Source of the DNA: Ignavibacteriales bacterium
Lineage (GTDB): Bacteria > Bacteroidota > Ignavibacteria > Ignavibacteriales > Ignavibacteriaceae
Reading direction: 5' to 3'
Length of the DNA stretch: 64,000 nucleotides
Assembly (NCBI GenBank): GCA_003538625.1
Contig: DPRR01000001.1
Span: 73,054 to 137,053 of the forward strand
In this document: positions 43,521 to 52,458 of the stretch, piece after piece
How the letters are laid out: each line of letters starts with the position of its first letter
Numbering within the stretch: the first letter of the stretch is position 1
Made by a program: the position numbers and the translations under genes
Notes under the pieces: generated by a model
What the model was told of the DNA's origin: nothing
The model's database searches: none
The model's input: only the letters and a program-made list of their open reading frames with translations

Positions 43521-44996
43521 CTATATTGATTCTAATTTTTCTAATAGTCTAACCATTGCATAAGTATCCATCTTACAGTACTCGGTTAAGTTATTTCTGA
43601 TCTCAGCAATCCGCATGAGGTCTGTTTCAAAGTAAAGACTTTCAAAAGCAACCGATGCAAGTCCACCTTCATTAATTTCCAGATTTTCATAACTCAGTTC
43701 AGGTATCAACGCAGGCAAAACATATTTTATAGAATAGGACCCCTGCATTTTATAAGTATAATAATATTTTTTCTGGAATGGCAGCATTAAATCTTTTATG
43801 CGATTAATTCTTTCTTCGATTACCTTTTTATAATTTGGGAAAGACTCGGCAATTTCTTTTAACCGAAGCGTCTCAAATGATTTATTATACGTTAAAATAT
43901 CTCCACCACCCTTTGTATCCCGTAATAGGTTTTCAATAAATTTAATACGAGGATCAGTCCCTGCATCAGCGAGAAACTCAAAATGTTCTGCTTTGCCATT
44001 TTTGTTTTTTTTGTGATGAAGTGAATACTGAAATGGAATTTGCTGATATGGTTTTGAGTTGTCAAACATCGGCACAGCGGGCTGGAATGTTTCAAAGTCC
44101 ATAAAGTAAAGCGGGTAACTTAAATCCGATAAAAATTCTTTAATTGCTTTTTTATCGATTAAATCCTTTTTGCTTTTATAAACATCAAGCTGCAGTTTAG
44201 CATTTTTAGAAAGTTCTACATCTTCGGTCAAATCATCTAACCTTATAATTCCGCTTCTGTAAAGATCATATTTTTTATTAAGATGAATTCCTGAAAGATC
44301 GAATACAGAATTTTCAGGAATGTGTTTACGGCAGTATTCATAAAAGCCGCAGATGTAGGGATCATAACAATGCTCACCTATATCAATTACAGGCACTGAT
44401 CTTTTTGCTAAAACTTTTTTAAATCTTGTTACATTTTCTTCTACCCATTTTTGTAATGGAAGAATTAGTTTCAAAACTGATTCTGTGATGAAGAGTTCTT
44501 CAAAATTGAGCTTACCTTTTCTAACATACTGATTATTGATGTAAGTGATTGAAAAATCCTTAATCTTATATCCGCAGTTTGATATAACCCAATACTGCAA
44601 TGCAGCATCTCGTATGTAAGTTTCTGAAATTGAAGTTGAACTTTTTACTTCAAAAACTCTTAAACCTGATTTTTCATTTACAACTATATCCGCAACCGAA
44701 AGCACATCACTAAAGTTAAACGAAGCCTCATAAATAACTTTTTGTTTATTCGCTAATAGTTCCTTTGTATGCTTAACTGCTTTATCATATTCAAATTGTG
44801 TGGCAGGTGATGCATCAATTCCATCTGGAAAAAGCTGCTGCGCAAGTTTTCCTACATCTGTTCCGCGTTTAAATATTGCTTTCTGCATATCAGAAAGCTG
44901 ATCCATTTCTTTGTAGTGATATTTATAAAGATAAAGATGCTTTTCGCATTGTACACCGCGAACGAATGAAGACTTACTAAGAAGATGTGAACCCAT
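43521..44996 (-). CDS. DUF2779-containing nuclease-like protein
   Basis: This 491-residue protein has N-terminal SHLLSKSSFVRGVQCEKHLYLYKY (a Cas4-like helicase-nuclease beginning), a central D/E-rich stretch with FEVKSSTSISETYIRDAALQYWV, a PD-(D/E)xK-like E-x-K site, and a C-terminal DUF2779 part with YFMDFETFQPAVPMFDNSKPYQQIPFQYSLH, resembling an RNase H-type exonuclease with D-x-E. The ATG at 44996 is chosen over the upstream 45080 because homologous starts begin with a short M-x-L/I leader. Likely DNA/RNA processing. It could belong to a repair or defence context, but the neighbours do not show it. Confidence 0.8.
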   Translation of the reverse strand: MGSHLLSKSSFVRGVQCEKHLYLYKYHYKEMDQLSDMQKAIFKRGTDVGKLAQQLFPDGIDASPATQFEYDKAVKHTKELLANKQKVIYEASFNFSDVLSVADIVVNEKSGLRVFEVKSSTSISETYIRDAALQYWVISNCGYKIKDFSITYINNQYVRKGKLNFEELFITESVLKLILPLQKWVEENVTRFKKVLAKRSVPVIDIGEHCYDPYICGFYEYCRKHIPENSVFDLSGIHLNKKYDLYRSGIIRLDDLTEDVELSKNAKLQLDVYKSKKDLIDKKAIKEFLSDLSYPLYFMDFETFQPAVPMFDNSKPYQQIPFQYSLHHKKNKNGKAEHFEFLADAGTDPRIKFIENLLRDTKGGGDILTYNKSFETLRLKEIAESFPNYKKVIEERINRIKDLMLPFQKKYYYTYKMQGSYSIKYVLPALIPELSYENLEINEGGLASVAFESLYFETDLMRIAEIRNNLTEYCKMDTYAMVRLLEKLESI

Positions 44997-45097
44997 TAAA
45001 AATCCAATCTGCAATAATTTTATATTATAATTTAATCTTTTTGCAATTGAGATTAGAAAATATTTTTCCAATTTTAACAATAAAAACTGATTATAAT

Positions 45098-45541
45098 ATG
45101 ATAAAAACCTGCATTACTTTTCTTGCACTAATACTTACGCTCAATCTATTTGCGCAGGATAAGCGATATACCCACGATTCTGAAAACGGATATATGTGGC
45201 AGGATTTTGAAAAGCGGATGATTGCAAGGGATTTGAAATATGATTTTTTGAGCGCAATGCTTGATAATCAAAAATTAAAAAAATTATCCGGAAATTATGA
45301 AAGTAGTTTAGGCTGCGAAATAGAGATGGGCAAAGTTCAAAATGAAAGCAAAAACAACTTTGATTTACATCTAATAGTTAAGATGATAGACAATTTTTAT
45401 TCCACTAATGAAAACCTGATCATCCCAATTAACTATGCTTATTGTTATTGCATTAAGGAGCTGGCGGGTTATAAATCAGGTGAATTGGAATCTTACCGGT
45501 TAAAATTAATTAATTTTTCAAAATTAACTTTAGAACAATAG
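45098..45541 (+). CDS. Secreted hypothetical protein, 147 aa
   Basis: A signal peptide (ITFLALILTLNLFAQ) comes first and is followed by a soluble helical domain with three cysteines (SSLGCEIEMGK, YAYCYCIKELAG) that could form a disulfide. No family recognised. The ATG at 45098 is preferred to an earlier in-frame start at 44987, whose product would lie across the start of the DUF2779 gene. Its end overlaps the small helix-turn-helix gene on the other strand by 12 bases. Confidence 0.6.
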   Translation: MIKTCITFLALILTLNLFAQDKRYTHDSENGYMWQDFEKRMIARDLKYDFLSAMLDNQKLKKLSGNYESSLGCEIEMGKVQNESKNNFDLHLIVKMIDNFYSTNENLIIPINYAYCYCIKELAGYKSGELESYRLKLINFSKLTLEQ

Positions 45542-45739
45542 TGGTTCTTCAGGTTTCTTTTTGGATTTTTTTTCTTTTTTCTGTTCTTTAAGAAAATCAG
45601 CAAAATCTTCTTTAGAAATGATATATATCTTACCCACCTGTGTGGATTTTAATGATCCGTTTCTTATGTGGTACAATACTCCTGAATGACTCATATCCAA
45701 AAGTTTTGCAACCTCCTGTACACTAAATAGCTCTTTCAT
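45530..45739 (-). CDS. Small MerR/excisionase-type helix-turn-helix protein
   Basis: This 69-residue protein begins with KELFSVQEVAKLLDMSHSGVLYHIRNGSLKSTQVGKIYIISKEDFADFLKEQK, the excisionase/HTH_17 layout of a helix-turn-helix followed by a wing with the conserved K-x-Y-x-I. A lysine-rich tail follows. Such proteins act as excision factors or small regulators. No integrase or attachment site is present nearby, so a regulatory role is equally likely. Confidence 0.8.
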   Translation of the reverse strand: MKELFSVQEVAKLLDMSHSGVLYHIRNGSLKSTQVGKIYIISKEDFADFLKEQKKEKKSKKKPEEPLLF

Positions 45740-45910
45740 AAGGCTTTCAAGATTACTGAATTCTTCTTACAGCCTTAAATTAAGCAGTTAAAATCATAGT
45801 TTCAATCAGATTTTTTAAGAGAGGAACTAAACAAAGACAGGAATTGGCAAGGGAAAGCCTTTCTATGCGTCCCTACTTCTAAAAACGCATAGTAAGAGTT
45901 CGCGGAAATC

Positions 45911-46102
45911 TTAGCGTAACTCTAAGACAGCGTTAACAGCTTTTCTTCGATGACGCTTATCTTTTATCAAGGCTGATAGATAAACTCCCGCAAATAATGC
46001 TAGCGCTGAACCTAAAACTATTATACTTATCGTTAATGTATTACTCATACTAAAAATGTAAATCATTATTTGAATTGATGCGAAAACTAATATTGATTTC
46101 AA
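45911..46102 (-). CDS. Small membrane protein, 63 aa, TTG start
   Basis: A single-span or two-span small protein (LVFASIQIMIYIF, then TISIIVLGSALALFAGVYLSALI) with a basic C-terminus (KDKRHRRKAVNAV). The start codon is TTG at 46102, preceded by the ribosome site AAGGAG, which decides it. Function unknown; the topology resembles small stress-type membrane peptides. Confidence 0.6.
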   Translation of the reverse strand: MKSILVFASIQIMIYIFSMSNTLTISIIVLGSALALFAGVYLSALIKDKRHRRKAVNAVLELR

Positions 46103-46307
46103 AATTCTCCTTATTAATTATGATTTGCGGTTAAAAAATAGTTATAGCTGGTTTACTGAGTGTTAAGCTAAAATTAACATAAAGTTATCAAATTGTTAAG
46201 CAATAATTATTTTGACAATTTTTTGACAACTCTGAGTGTAAATCCATTCAAATTACCTTTGAGTCTTAACAGGTTTTTACCAAAAATATTTTTTAGCAAT
46301 AATAAAA

Positions 46308-47297
46308 ATGGAATCAGTAACAACAAATCAATATCACAAAACAATTTCGATTGCATTTGCAAAAGATTATTTCATTACAATGCGTCCTTATCTTCTGTTT
46401 GTTTCGGGTGTAACAGGAATTTGTGGAATGTCTTTTATTGATGATCCCGAAATTTCTAAAATCATTTTAATTTTTCTTGCTTCATTTCTTTCTTATGGAT
46501 TTGGTCAGGCGTTAACAGATGTTTTTCAAACTGATACTGATTCAATATCATCTCCATACCGCCCTTTAACAAAAGGATGGATTTCCAAAACACAAGTTTT
46601 ATCTACCAGTTTAATTGGTCTGATATTCTGTGTCGGTGTTTTTGCTATCTACAACAATATAAATCTTTTACTGGGATTATTATCCGGAATAGGTTTGGCA
46701 ACTTACACTTTCTTCAAAAAGAAATTTTGGGCAGGACCATTTTATAACGCCTGGATTGTAGGAGTTTTATTTTTAATGGCTTTTTTAGGCGGATCAGACA
46801 TTAGCGCACTAACAAATAATCCAAAGTTAATCTATTCATTATTTGCTGTCTTTTTTGGATATGCAAACTTTGTTCTTGTTGGATATTTTAAAGATGTTGA
46901 AGCCGATAAACTTACAGGTTATAATACTTTGCCTGTAGTTTATGGAAGAAGAATTGCCTCTGTTGTTTCAAATATTTTTGGACTTCTTACAATTATATCT
47001 TCCATCCTGGTTTTTACAAACTCGTCTTTTTTAAAAGATATACTGGCAAATAATCTTTATGCCGTAGCCATTTTAGTTGTTGGAATTGTCGTCATGATTC
47101 TTTGTCAGATTTTTGTTCACTTCATTAAAAATGATATTGAAGCCAGTAAAGCAATTAGTCTATCAGTCCATGCTTACATTATCTTACTTTCATCAATAGT
47201 TATACTTAACAACCCCGAATGGATTATTCCGATAATCATATTTTATTTATTGTTCAATCTAACAATCTCATTAAGACCGGCTAAAAATCAGATTTGA
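46308..47297 (+). CDS. UbiA-family prenyltransferase
   Basis: This 329-residue membrane enzyme moves an isoprenyl group onto an aromatic or polar acceptor. About nine hydrophobic spans are visible. The first metal-diphosphate motif is the GQALTDVFQTDTDS segment with D71 and D76 (N-D-x-x-D variant), and the second is YFKDVEADKLTGYNTLPVVYG. It starts an operon with a lipid kinase (2 bases downstream) and a ThiL-like kinase (overlap). Acceptor is not clear: chlorophyll, quinone and archaeal-type lipid enzymes share these motifs. Confidence 0.88.
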   Translation: MESVTTNQYHKTISIAFAKDYFITMRPYLLFVSGVTGICGMSFIDDPEISKIILIFLASFLSYGFGQALTDVFQTDTDSISSPYRPLTKGWISKTQVLSTSLIGLIFCVGVFAIYNNINLLLGLLSGIGLATYTFFKKKFWAGPFYNAWIVGVLFLMAFLGGSDISALTNNPKLIYSLFAVFFGYANFVLVGYFKDVEADKLTGYNTLPVVYGRRIASVVSNIFGLLTIISSILVFTNSSFLKDILANNLYAVAILVVGIVVMILCQIFVHFIKNDIEASKAISLSVHAYIILLSSIVILNNPEWIIPIIIFYLLFNLTISLRPAKNQI

Positions 47298-47298
47298 A

Positions 47299-48231
47299 AT
47301 GAACGTCATATTAAATACATACGCAGCTGGTGGAAGAGCTGAAAAAAAATGGAATTCTGTTAAGGATATTGTTATAGGGAAATTCAGTGATTGCAAAATA
47401 ATTAATGTGGAGGAAATTGACTCGCTTGAAAAAATAGTAAGAAGTGCGATTGAAACTGAAGATTCTAATTTTATTATTGCCGGCGGAGACGGAACGGTAA
47501 ATAATTTTGTTAATTCTATTATGGAGGTTTTAAATGAAGACGAAATTAAAAACATTAAAATCGGTGTTGCTGGAATTGGCTCGAGTAATGATTTTTGTAA
47601 GTCATTTAATCCGGAAAGCTTTATAAATAATATCCCTTGCAAAATTAATTTTGAAAACACTCAACTTAGAGATGCCGGATTGATCCGATATAAGGCAGAA
47701 GGGAAAATAAAAGAAAAATATTTTCTACTTAACGCAAGTATCGGGGTTACTGCTGAAGCCAACAATCTTTTTAACAATCCTGATTTTATTCTGAAATTTT
47801 TAAAGAAATATTTTACAAAAACAGCAATTTTATATGCCGCAGCAAAAGCTATTTTTACTTATAAAAATTATGAAGCAAGAATAATTTTTGATTCTTTTGA
47901 AACTTATTCGTTCCGGATTTCCAATCTATCCATCATAAAAAATCCAAATATTTCAGGTGATCTTTCATATCCCGGTGAAGCAAATTATCAGAATGGATTA
48001 TATGACATCTATCTTGCACACTCTATGAATAAGTTAGATCTGATTCAGCTTTTAAGATTATTGAGTAAGAAAGTTTTTCCTAAAAAAGATAAAACCGGGT
48101 ATTGTAAAACTTCAAAAATTAAAGTGACTGCAATGAATGATTTTTTAATAGAGTTTGATGGAGAAATAATTTCAACAAATTATGCAGAGTTCTCAATCTT
48201 AAATAAATATTTAAACATATGCGACAGCTAA
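47299..48231 (+). CDS. Diacylglycerol-kinase-family lipid kinase
   Basis: This 310-residue protein has the fold of YegS/DAG kinases: the N-terminal LNTYAAGGRAEKKW, a GGDGTVNNFVNS nucleotide loop and GIAGIGSSNDFCKSF, then a beta-rich second domain. It starts 2 bases after the prenyltransferase stop and overlaps the ThiL-like start by 13 bases. Phosphorylation of a prenol or lipid is inferred from this arrangement. The true substrate is unknown. Confidence 0.9.
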   Translation: MNVILNTYAAGGRAEKKWNSVKDIVIGKFSDCKIINVEEIDSLEKIVRSAIETEDSNFIIAGGDGTVNNFVNSIMEVLNEDEIKNIKIGVAGIGSSNDFCKSFNPESFINNIPCKINFENTQLRDAGLIRYKAEGKIKEKYFLLNASIGVTAEANNLFNNPDFILKFLKKYFTKTAILYAAAKAIFTYKNYEARIIFDSFETYSFRISNLSIIKNPNISGDLSYPGEANYQNGLYDIYLAHSMNKLDLIQLLRLLSKKVFPKKDKTGYCKTSKIKVTAMNDFLIEFDGEIISTNYAEFSILNKYLNICDS

Positions 48232-49361
48232 AAGACATAATTGAAAATAAGATCATTAATGATCTCACAAAATCATTTTCACGTTCGCCTTTACAGATAA
48301 ATAAACTACACGAAACAGATGCCGAAATTATTAAGCTTGAAAATTCTCCTTATGATTTGGCTATTACAATTGATACAATTTCAGAAGAAATAAAAACAGG
48401 ACTCTATTCTGATCCCTATCAGATTGGCTGGATGAGTGTGATGGTTAATATGAGTGACCTTGCGGCTGTCGGTGCTTTTCCACTGGGAATTGTAATTTCC
48501 CAAATTCTCCCGAATGAGATTTCGGAGGAATTTCTTGAAAAGCTTCAAGCAGGGATTAATGATGCCTGCAAAAAATGCGGAACATTTGTTTTTGGCGGTG
48601 ATACAAATTTTGGTGATGAGCTTATAATTTCCGGTTGTGCAATTGGAATGGTAGAAAAAGCAAAACATTTATCCAGAATCGGATGCAAACCCAGTGATAA
48701 AATTTATACAACCGGAAAAATAGGAATAGGAAATGCTTATGCAGCACAGAAGTTTTTTTTCCAAAATTCTGTATTGTCATTTCGAACGAGTCTTCGAGAG
48801 AGAAATCTTGAAAAACTCAAACAAAAAAGATTTCTCCCTACGGTCGAAATGACAAATAAGCAATTACGTGAATTAATAGATTTTCATCCATCCGCAAAAT
48901 TAGAATGGAGAAATATTTTACTTAAATATTCTACAAGTTGTATTGATACTAGTGACGGAGTTGTTTCCGCACTCGATCAATTAATGAGATTAAACAATGT
49001 TGGATTTAAGCTTAGAAATGATTGGACTGAAGCAATTGAAGTATCATCTAAGCAGTTATTCAATAATTATAATTTGCCTTTGTGGCTTTTATTTGCCGGC
49101 GAACATGGTGAGTTTGAATTATTGTTTTCTATACCCGCAGAAAAGGAGAAAGAATTTTTAAACCAAGCTAATCTTGTAAACTTAAATCCTGTTTATTTAG
49201 CAGATGCTGAGTTAGAACTAAACATCAAAATAAATCTTTACGATAAAGAGCAAATATTAGATTCAGAAAAAATAAGAAACCTGGCATTTGAAAAAGATTT
49301 TAGTCCAATTAAATATCTTAAAAAATTGATGCAACTAGATTCTGTGCTTAAAAATGAGTGA
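48219..49361 (+). CDS. ThiL-like (AIR-synthase-type) kinase with an in-frame palindromic insertion
   Basis: This 380-residue protein fits the thiamine-monophosphate kinase family. SPYDLAITIDTISEEIKTG, WMSVMVNMSDLAAVGAFPLG and GGDTNFGDELIISGCAIG match the metal and nucleotide parts, and CIDTSDGVVSALDQL the later active-site strand. ThiL proteins are usually 310-340 residues. The excess includes about 27 residues (about 186-212, RTSLRERNLEKLKQKRFLPTVE) translated from an 80-bp interspersed palindrome at 48775-48854 that remains in frame. Whether the enzyme stays active is open. It is the third gene of the UbiA/lipid kinase operon, so a non-thiamine role is possible. Confidence 0.8.
   Translation: MRQLKDIIENKIINDLTKSFSRSPLQINKLHETDAEIIKLENSPYDLAITIDTISEEIKTGLYSDPYQIGWMSVMVNMSDLAAVGAFPLGIVISQILPNEISEEFLEKLQAGINDACKKCGTFVFGGDTNFGDELIISGCAIGMVEKAKHLSRIGCKPSDKIYTTGKIGIGNAYAAQKFFFQNSVLSFRTSLRERNLEKLKQKRFLPTVEMTNKQLRELIDFHPSAKLEWRNILLKYSTSCIDTSDGVVSALDQLMRLNNVGFKLRNDWTEAIEVSSKQLFNNYNLPLWLLFAGEHGEFELLFSIPAEKEKEFLNQANLVNLNPVYLADAELELNIKINLYDKEQILDSEKIRNLAFEKDFSPIKYLKKLMQLDSVLKNE
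48775..48854. repeat. Palindromic repeat inserted in frame within the thiL-like gene
   Basis: The element begins TGTCATTTCGAACGAG and ends TCGAAATGACA, perfect terminal inverted repeats, with inner arms GAGAGAAATCT and AGATTTCTC. It is 80 bp and adds about 27 codons without a stop. Similar TCATTTCGA palindromes are common between genes in Bacteroidota-related genomes. One inside a coding sequence is unusual. Confidence 0.85.
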
Positions 49362-49405
49362 AAAAATTGAACCGTCGGGATCGTCTATTTACTCGGGGTT
49401 TATCA

Positions 49406-49548
49406 GTCATTCCCGTAAAAACGGGAATCCATAAAGCTCAAAACAAAGTGGATTCCCACTTCCGTGGGAATGACAATCTTATATCTTTAAATTACTTGAC
49501 AAATTCCTTAAGTCCATCTTTTAGATGCTGAAACGAGTTCAGCATGAC
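49406..49548. repeat. Two adjacent palindromic repeats of different families
   Basis: GTCATTCCCGTAAAAACGGGAATCC with GGATTCCCACTTCCGTGGGAATGAC (49406-49474) is a long imperfect dyad. GATGCTGAAACGAGTTCAGCATGAC (49523-49548) is a second short dyad. They occupy most of the 311-bp gap between the ThiL-like gene and the alpha-oxoamine synthase gene; the remainder shows nothing firmly recognised. Confidence 0.8.
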
Positions 49549-49672
49549 CAAAAGTACATGACAAATTTTTGACAATTCTATTAAATCTTACTGACACCTT
49601 CTTCTCAAAATCATATTAGTTTTATCCCAGAAATCAGACGGATAAAACAAGACATGAAAGTGAGCAAATAAA

Positions 49673-50980
49673 ATGTCAGCAAAGCAAGAATATTCAGGTA
49701 GTGAAAATTTTGATTTAAGAGATATCCTTTTGAGAGGAAGAAGAATGCCTATAACAGATAGAGTAAATTTCTTTGGAGAATTCCTTTATAATCTATCAAG
49801 CAATAAGCAGATGCTGCATCTGAGATGCATTTCAAGTCCGTCTGACAGAGAAGTTGAAGTGTTTGACGAATATCTTGGCATCACACGAACAATGCTGATG
49901 TTCGGATCAAATAATTACTTGGGGTTTGCAAATCATCCTTACATAAAAGAGTATGTAAAAAAAACTATTGATAAATATGGAATCGGAATTGGTGGACCGC
50001 CTTTACTGAATGGATACACTAAAATTCATAAAGAGTTGGAAGAAAGATTAGCCGCATTAAAAGGCGCTGAAGACGCTTTAATATTTTCGAGCGGATATGG
50101 TGCGAATGTTGGATTAGTTTCGGCGTTAGTTGGACCCGATGATTATGTGGTTTATGATCAATATAGTCATGCATCCTTTTATGATGGCATGAAAATGTGT
50201 AATGCCCGCGGAATTCATTTTTTGCATAACGATATGGAAAACTTAAAAGTAAAATTGGAGGATGCAAAAAAAATAAATCCAAAAAATATTTATGTTGGAG
50301 TTGAAGGCGTTTACTCAATGGATGGAGATATTGCTCCGCTTGATGAGATAGCTGCCATTTGCAAACAGTATGATGCAATCCTGTTAGTTGATGATGCACA
50401 CGGGACGGGAACAATCGGAAAACGCGGCGGTGGATCGGGCAACTATTTTGGATTAGACAATGAAATTGATATTACGATGGGAACATTTAGTAAATCATTT
50501 GCGGTTACAGGTGGATTCGTTACTGCTGCAAAACCAATTATCGATTATTTAAGATTCTTCGCAAGATCTTATATGTTCTCAGCTTCAATTTCTCCTGTTA
50601 CTATCGCATCTGTTTTAGCTGGATTAGATTTACTTGAGAATGATCCTTCAATATTAAATTCACTACGAAGTAATGTTAAATATGCAGCAGGTTTGTTAAA
50701 TCAAATAGGATTTAATGCTGCAAGTGAAACACCAATAATTCCACTGCGGGTTCCGATGGAAATGAACATTAGAGATGCAGCTTATAAATTCCATGAACGC
50801 GGAATATTTATAAACTCGATTGAATATCCGGCAGTACCTGTCTCTCAGCAAAGATTTCGTATTAGTATAACTGCAAGTCACACAAAAGAAGATATAAACA
50901 AACTTGTTGAAGTAGTTGAAGAGATCTGGACTGAGTATGAAACTAATATATCCGAATCATCAATTTTAAAAGCAATTTGA
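49673..50980 (+). CDS. Alpha-oxoamine synthase-type PLP enzyme (SPT/KBL/KAPA synthase-like)
   Basis: This enzyme joins an amino acid to an acyl-CoA or acyl-ACP with loss of CO2. The 435-residue protein carries the family core NNYLGFANHPYIKE, LLNGYTKIHKELEERLAALKGAEDALIFSSGYGANVG, YDQYSHASFYDGM, VDDAHGTGTIG and the PLP-lysine segment TMGTFSKSFAVTGGFV. There is an N-terminal extension of about 60 residues (LRGRRMPITDRVNFF...). The class includes serine palmitoyltransferase, KBL and biotin KAPA synthase, which cannot be separated by eye. Its stop overlaps an alternative start of the next gene, so it forms a pair with the radical SAM gene. Confidence 0.85.
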   Translation: MSAKQEYSGSENFDLRDILLRGRRMPITDRVNFFGEFLYNLSSNKQMLHLRCISSPSDREVEVFDEYLGITRTMLMFGSNNYLGFANHPYIKEYVKKTIDKYGIGIGGPPLLNGYTKIHKELEERLAALKGAEDALIFSSGYGANVGLVSALVGPDDYVVYDQYSHASFYDGMKMCNARGIHFLHNDMENLKVKLEDAKKINPKNIYVGVEGVYSMDGDIAPLDEIAAICKQYDAILLVDDAHGTGTIGKRGGGSGNYFGLDNEIDITMGTFSKSFAVTGGFVTAAKPIIDYLRFFARSYMFSASISPVTIASVLAGLDLLENDPSILNSLRSNVKYAAGLLNQIGFNAASETPIIPLRVPMEMNIRDAAYKFHERGIFINSIEYPAVPVSQQRFRISITASHTKEDINKLVEVVEEIWTEYETNISESSILKAI

Positions 50981-51009
50981 ATGAAGTTGACAGAAGGAAT
51001 AAGAAGAAA

Positions 51010-52443
51010 ATGAAAAAGCAAAACAGATCTAAACCAAAACTTTTAATAATAGTATTGTTCCAAAATCTTTTAGATGAAAAACCATATTATGCAAAAAATC
51101 CTGCTCCGCCTTTACCTGGAATTTTACTCGCTGCGTTAACTCCTCCGGAAATTGATGTTGAAGTTCTTCACGAGATGGTTCGTCCTATCGATTATAAAAC
51201 AGATGCGGATTTTATAGCAATAAGTTTTATGGATTATTTATCACCACACGCTTATGAAGTTGCGTCAAAATTCAGAGCATTGGGAAAAGTTGTAATAGGC
51301 GGCGGTAAGTTTGCTTCCACATTTCCGGATGAAGTTGAACCATGCTTTGATTCTATTTGTGTCGGCGAAGCTCACAAAGTCTGGGCACAGATGGTAAATG
51401 ATTTATTAGCCGGAAAACTTAAAAAACGATACGATGCCGGTTTAGCTCCTGATTTAGAAAACATTCCTGCACCAAGATATGATTTAGTTGAATCTAAATT
51501 TTTCACACCAATTGTTACTGAAGCTTCACGCGGGTGTCCGCATCCATGCACTTATTGCCAGTTAAATATAAAACGATCACCTTACAGAACCCGTCCAATT
51601 GAAGATGTGATAAGGGATTTGACCAATACAAAAGGCTTGCCGTTTATTAAAAGAAAAACTGCAATGATACTTGATAACAATCTTGGCGGAAGTTTAACTA
51701 ATGCCAAAGAACTTTTGAAAGAAATTGCAAAATTAAAATTCTGGGCAATTGGTGCTCAGTACAGTATCGAATGTCTTCGTGATGATGAATATGCGGAGCT
51801 GCTTGCTAAAGCAAATTGCAGAATGTCATTTATTGGAATGGAATCCTTAAATGAAGAAAGTTTACGTGATGTTGAGAAGAAACAAAACAAAGTTGATGAG
51901 TATAAAGAGTTTTTCCATAAACTAAACAAAAAAGGTATTTTAACCTTTACAGGATTTATGTTCGCTCTTGATGAAGATACACCGGAATACTATGAATCAC
52001 TTCCGCAAAAGTTAGAAGAAGTTGGCGTTAATGTCATTCTTCCATCTATCTCAATTCCGATTTATGGAACACCATTGCATAAAAAAATGGCTGATGAAAA
52101 CCGGATTATTGATAACGATATTACTCATTACGAAGGTGATCATGTTTTATTTAAACATAAACATTTAACTGAAGAACAGATTTATTATTACTACGAAAGA
52201 ACAATTAAAATATTTTATTCCTGGAAAAACATTTTAAAGAGATGGTGGAAGTTTGTTTCATTGCAGACATTTGAAGGTTCACTAAAAGAATATTTACTTA
52301 AAACAGTTTTGGGCTCAGTTATATATTTTAAGCTTTCAATCTTTCAGAGGCATCACGCACAGCAAAGAGTTTTTGACAAGCGCAAAAAAAATAAGCCGGT
52401 AAAATCAATTTCACCGGCTGAATTGGACGTAAAAGCAGCTTAA
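51010..52443 (+). CDS. B12-binding-domain radical SAM protein
   Basis: This 477-residue enzyme has an N-terminal cobalamin-type domain (residues about 15-140: PAPPLPGILLAALTPPEIDVEVLHEMV ... FIAISFMDYLSPHAYEVASKFRALGKVVIGGGKFAS) and the radical SAM cluster motif in SRGCPHPCTYCQLNIKR (C-x3-C-x2-C). Downstream parts resemble the large class of B12-dependent radical SAM enzymes that methylate or cyclise unactivated carbons. The ATG at 51010 is favoured over TTG 50977 because of an AGAAGGAATAAGAAG ribosome site. It follows the alpha-oxoamine synthase at 29 bases and is likely co-transcribed with it. Confidence 0.85.
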   Translation: MKKQNRSKPKLLIIVLFQNLLDEKPYYAKNPAPPLPGILLAALTPPEIDVEVLHEMVRPIDYKTDADFIAISFMDYLSPHAYEVASKFRALGKVVIGGGKFASTFPDEVEPCFDSICVGEAHKVWAQMVNDLLAGKLKKRYDAGLAPDLENIPAPRYDLVESKFFTPIVTEASRGCPHPCTYCQLNIKRSPYRTRPIEDVIRDLTNTKGLPFIKRKTAMILDNNLGGSLTNAKELLKEIAKLKFWAIGAQYSIECLRDDEYAELLAKANCRMSFIGMESLNEESLRDVEKKQNKVDEYKEFFHKLNKKGILTFTGFMFALDEDTPEYYESLPQKLEEVGVNVILPSISIPIYGTPLHKKMADENRIIDNDITHYEGDHVLFKHKHLTEEQIYYYYERTIKIFYSWKNILKRWWKFVSLQTFEGSLKEYLLKTVLGSVIYFKLSIFQRHHAQQRVFDKRKKNKPVKSISPAELDVKAA

Positions 52444-52458
52444 TAATCTTTGGGATTT

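Noticed and set aside
45530..45739. Integrative element border next to the excisionase-like gene
   Set aside because: No integrase, no tRNA and no direct repeat could be found near it, so it is treated as a stand-alone helix-turn-helix regulator.
50019..50414. A 131-residue antisense ORF inside the alpha-oxoamine synthase gene
   Set aside because: Shadow of a strongly conserved gene, no ribosome site, and His/Leu-rich composition typical of antisense frames.
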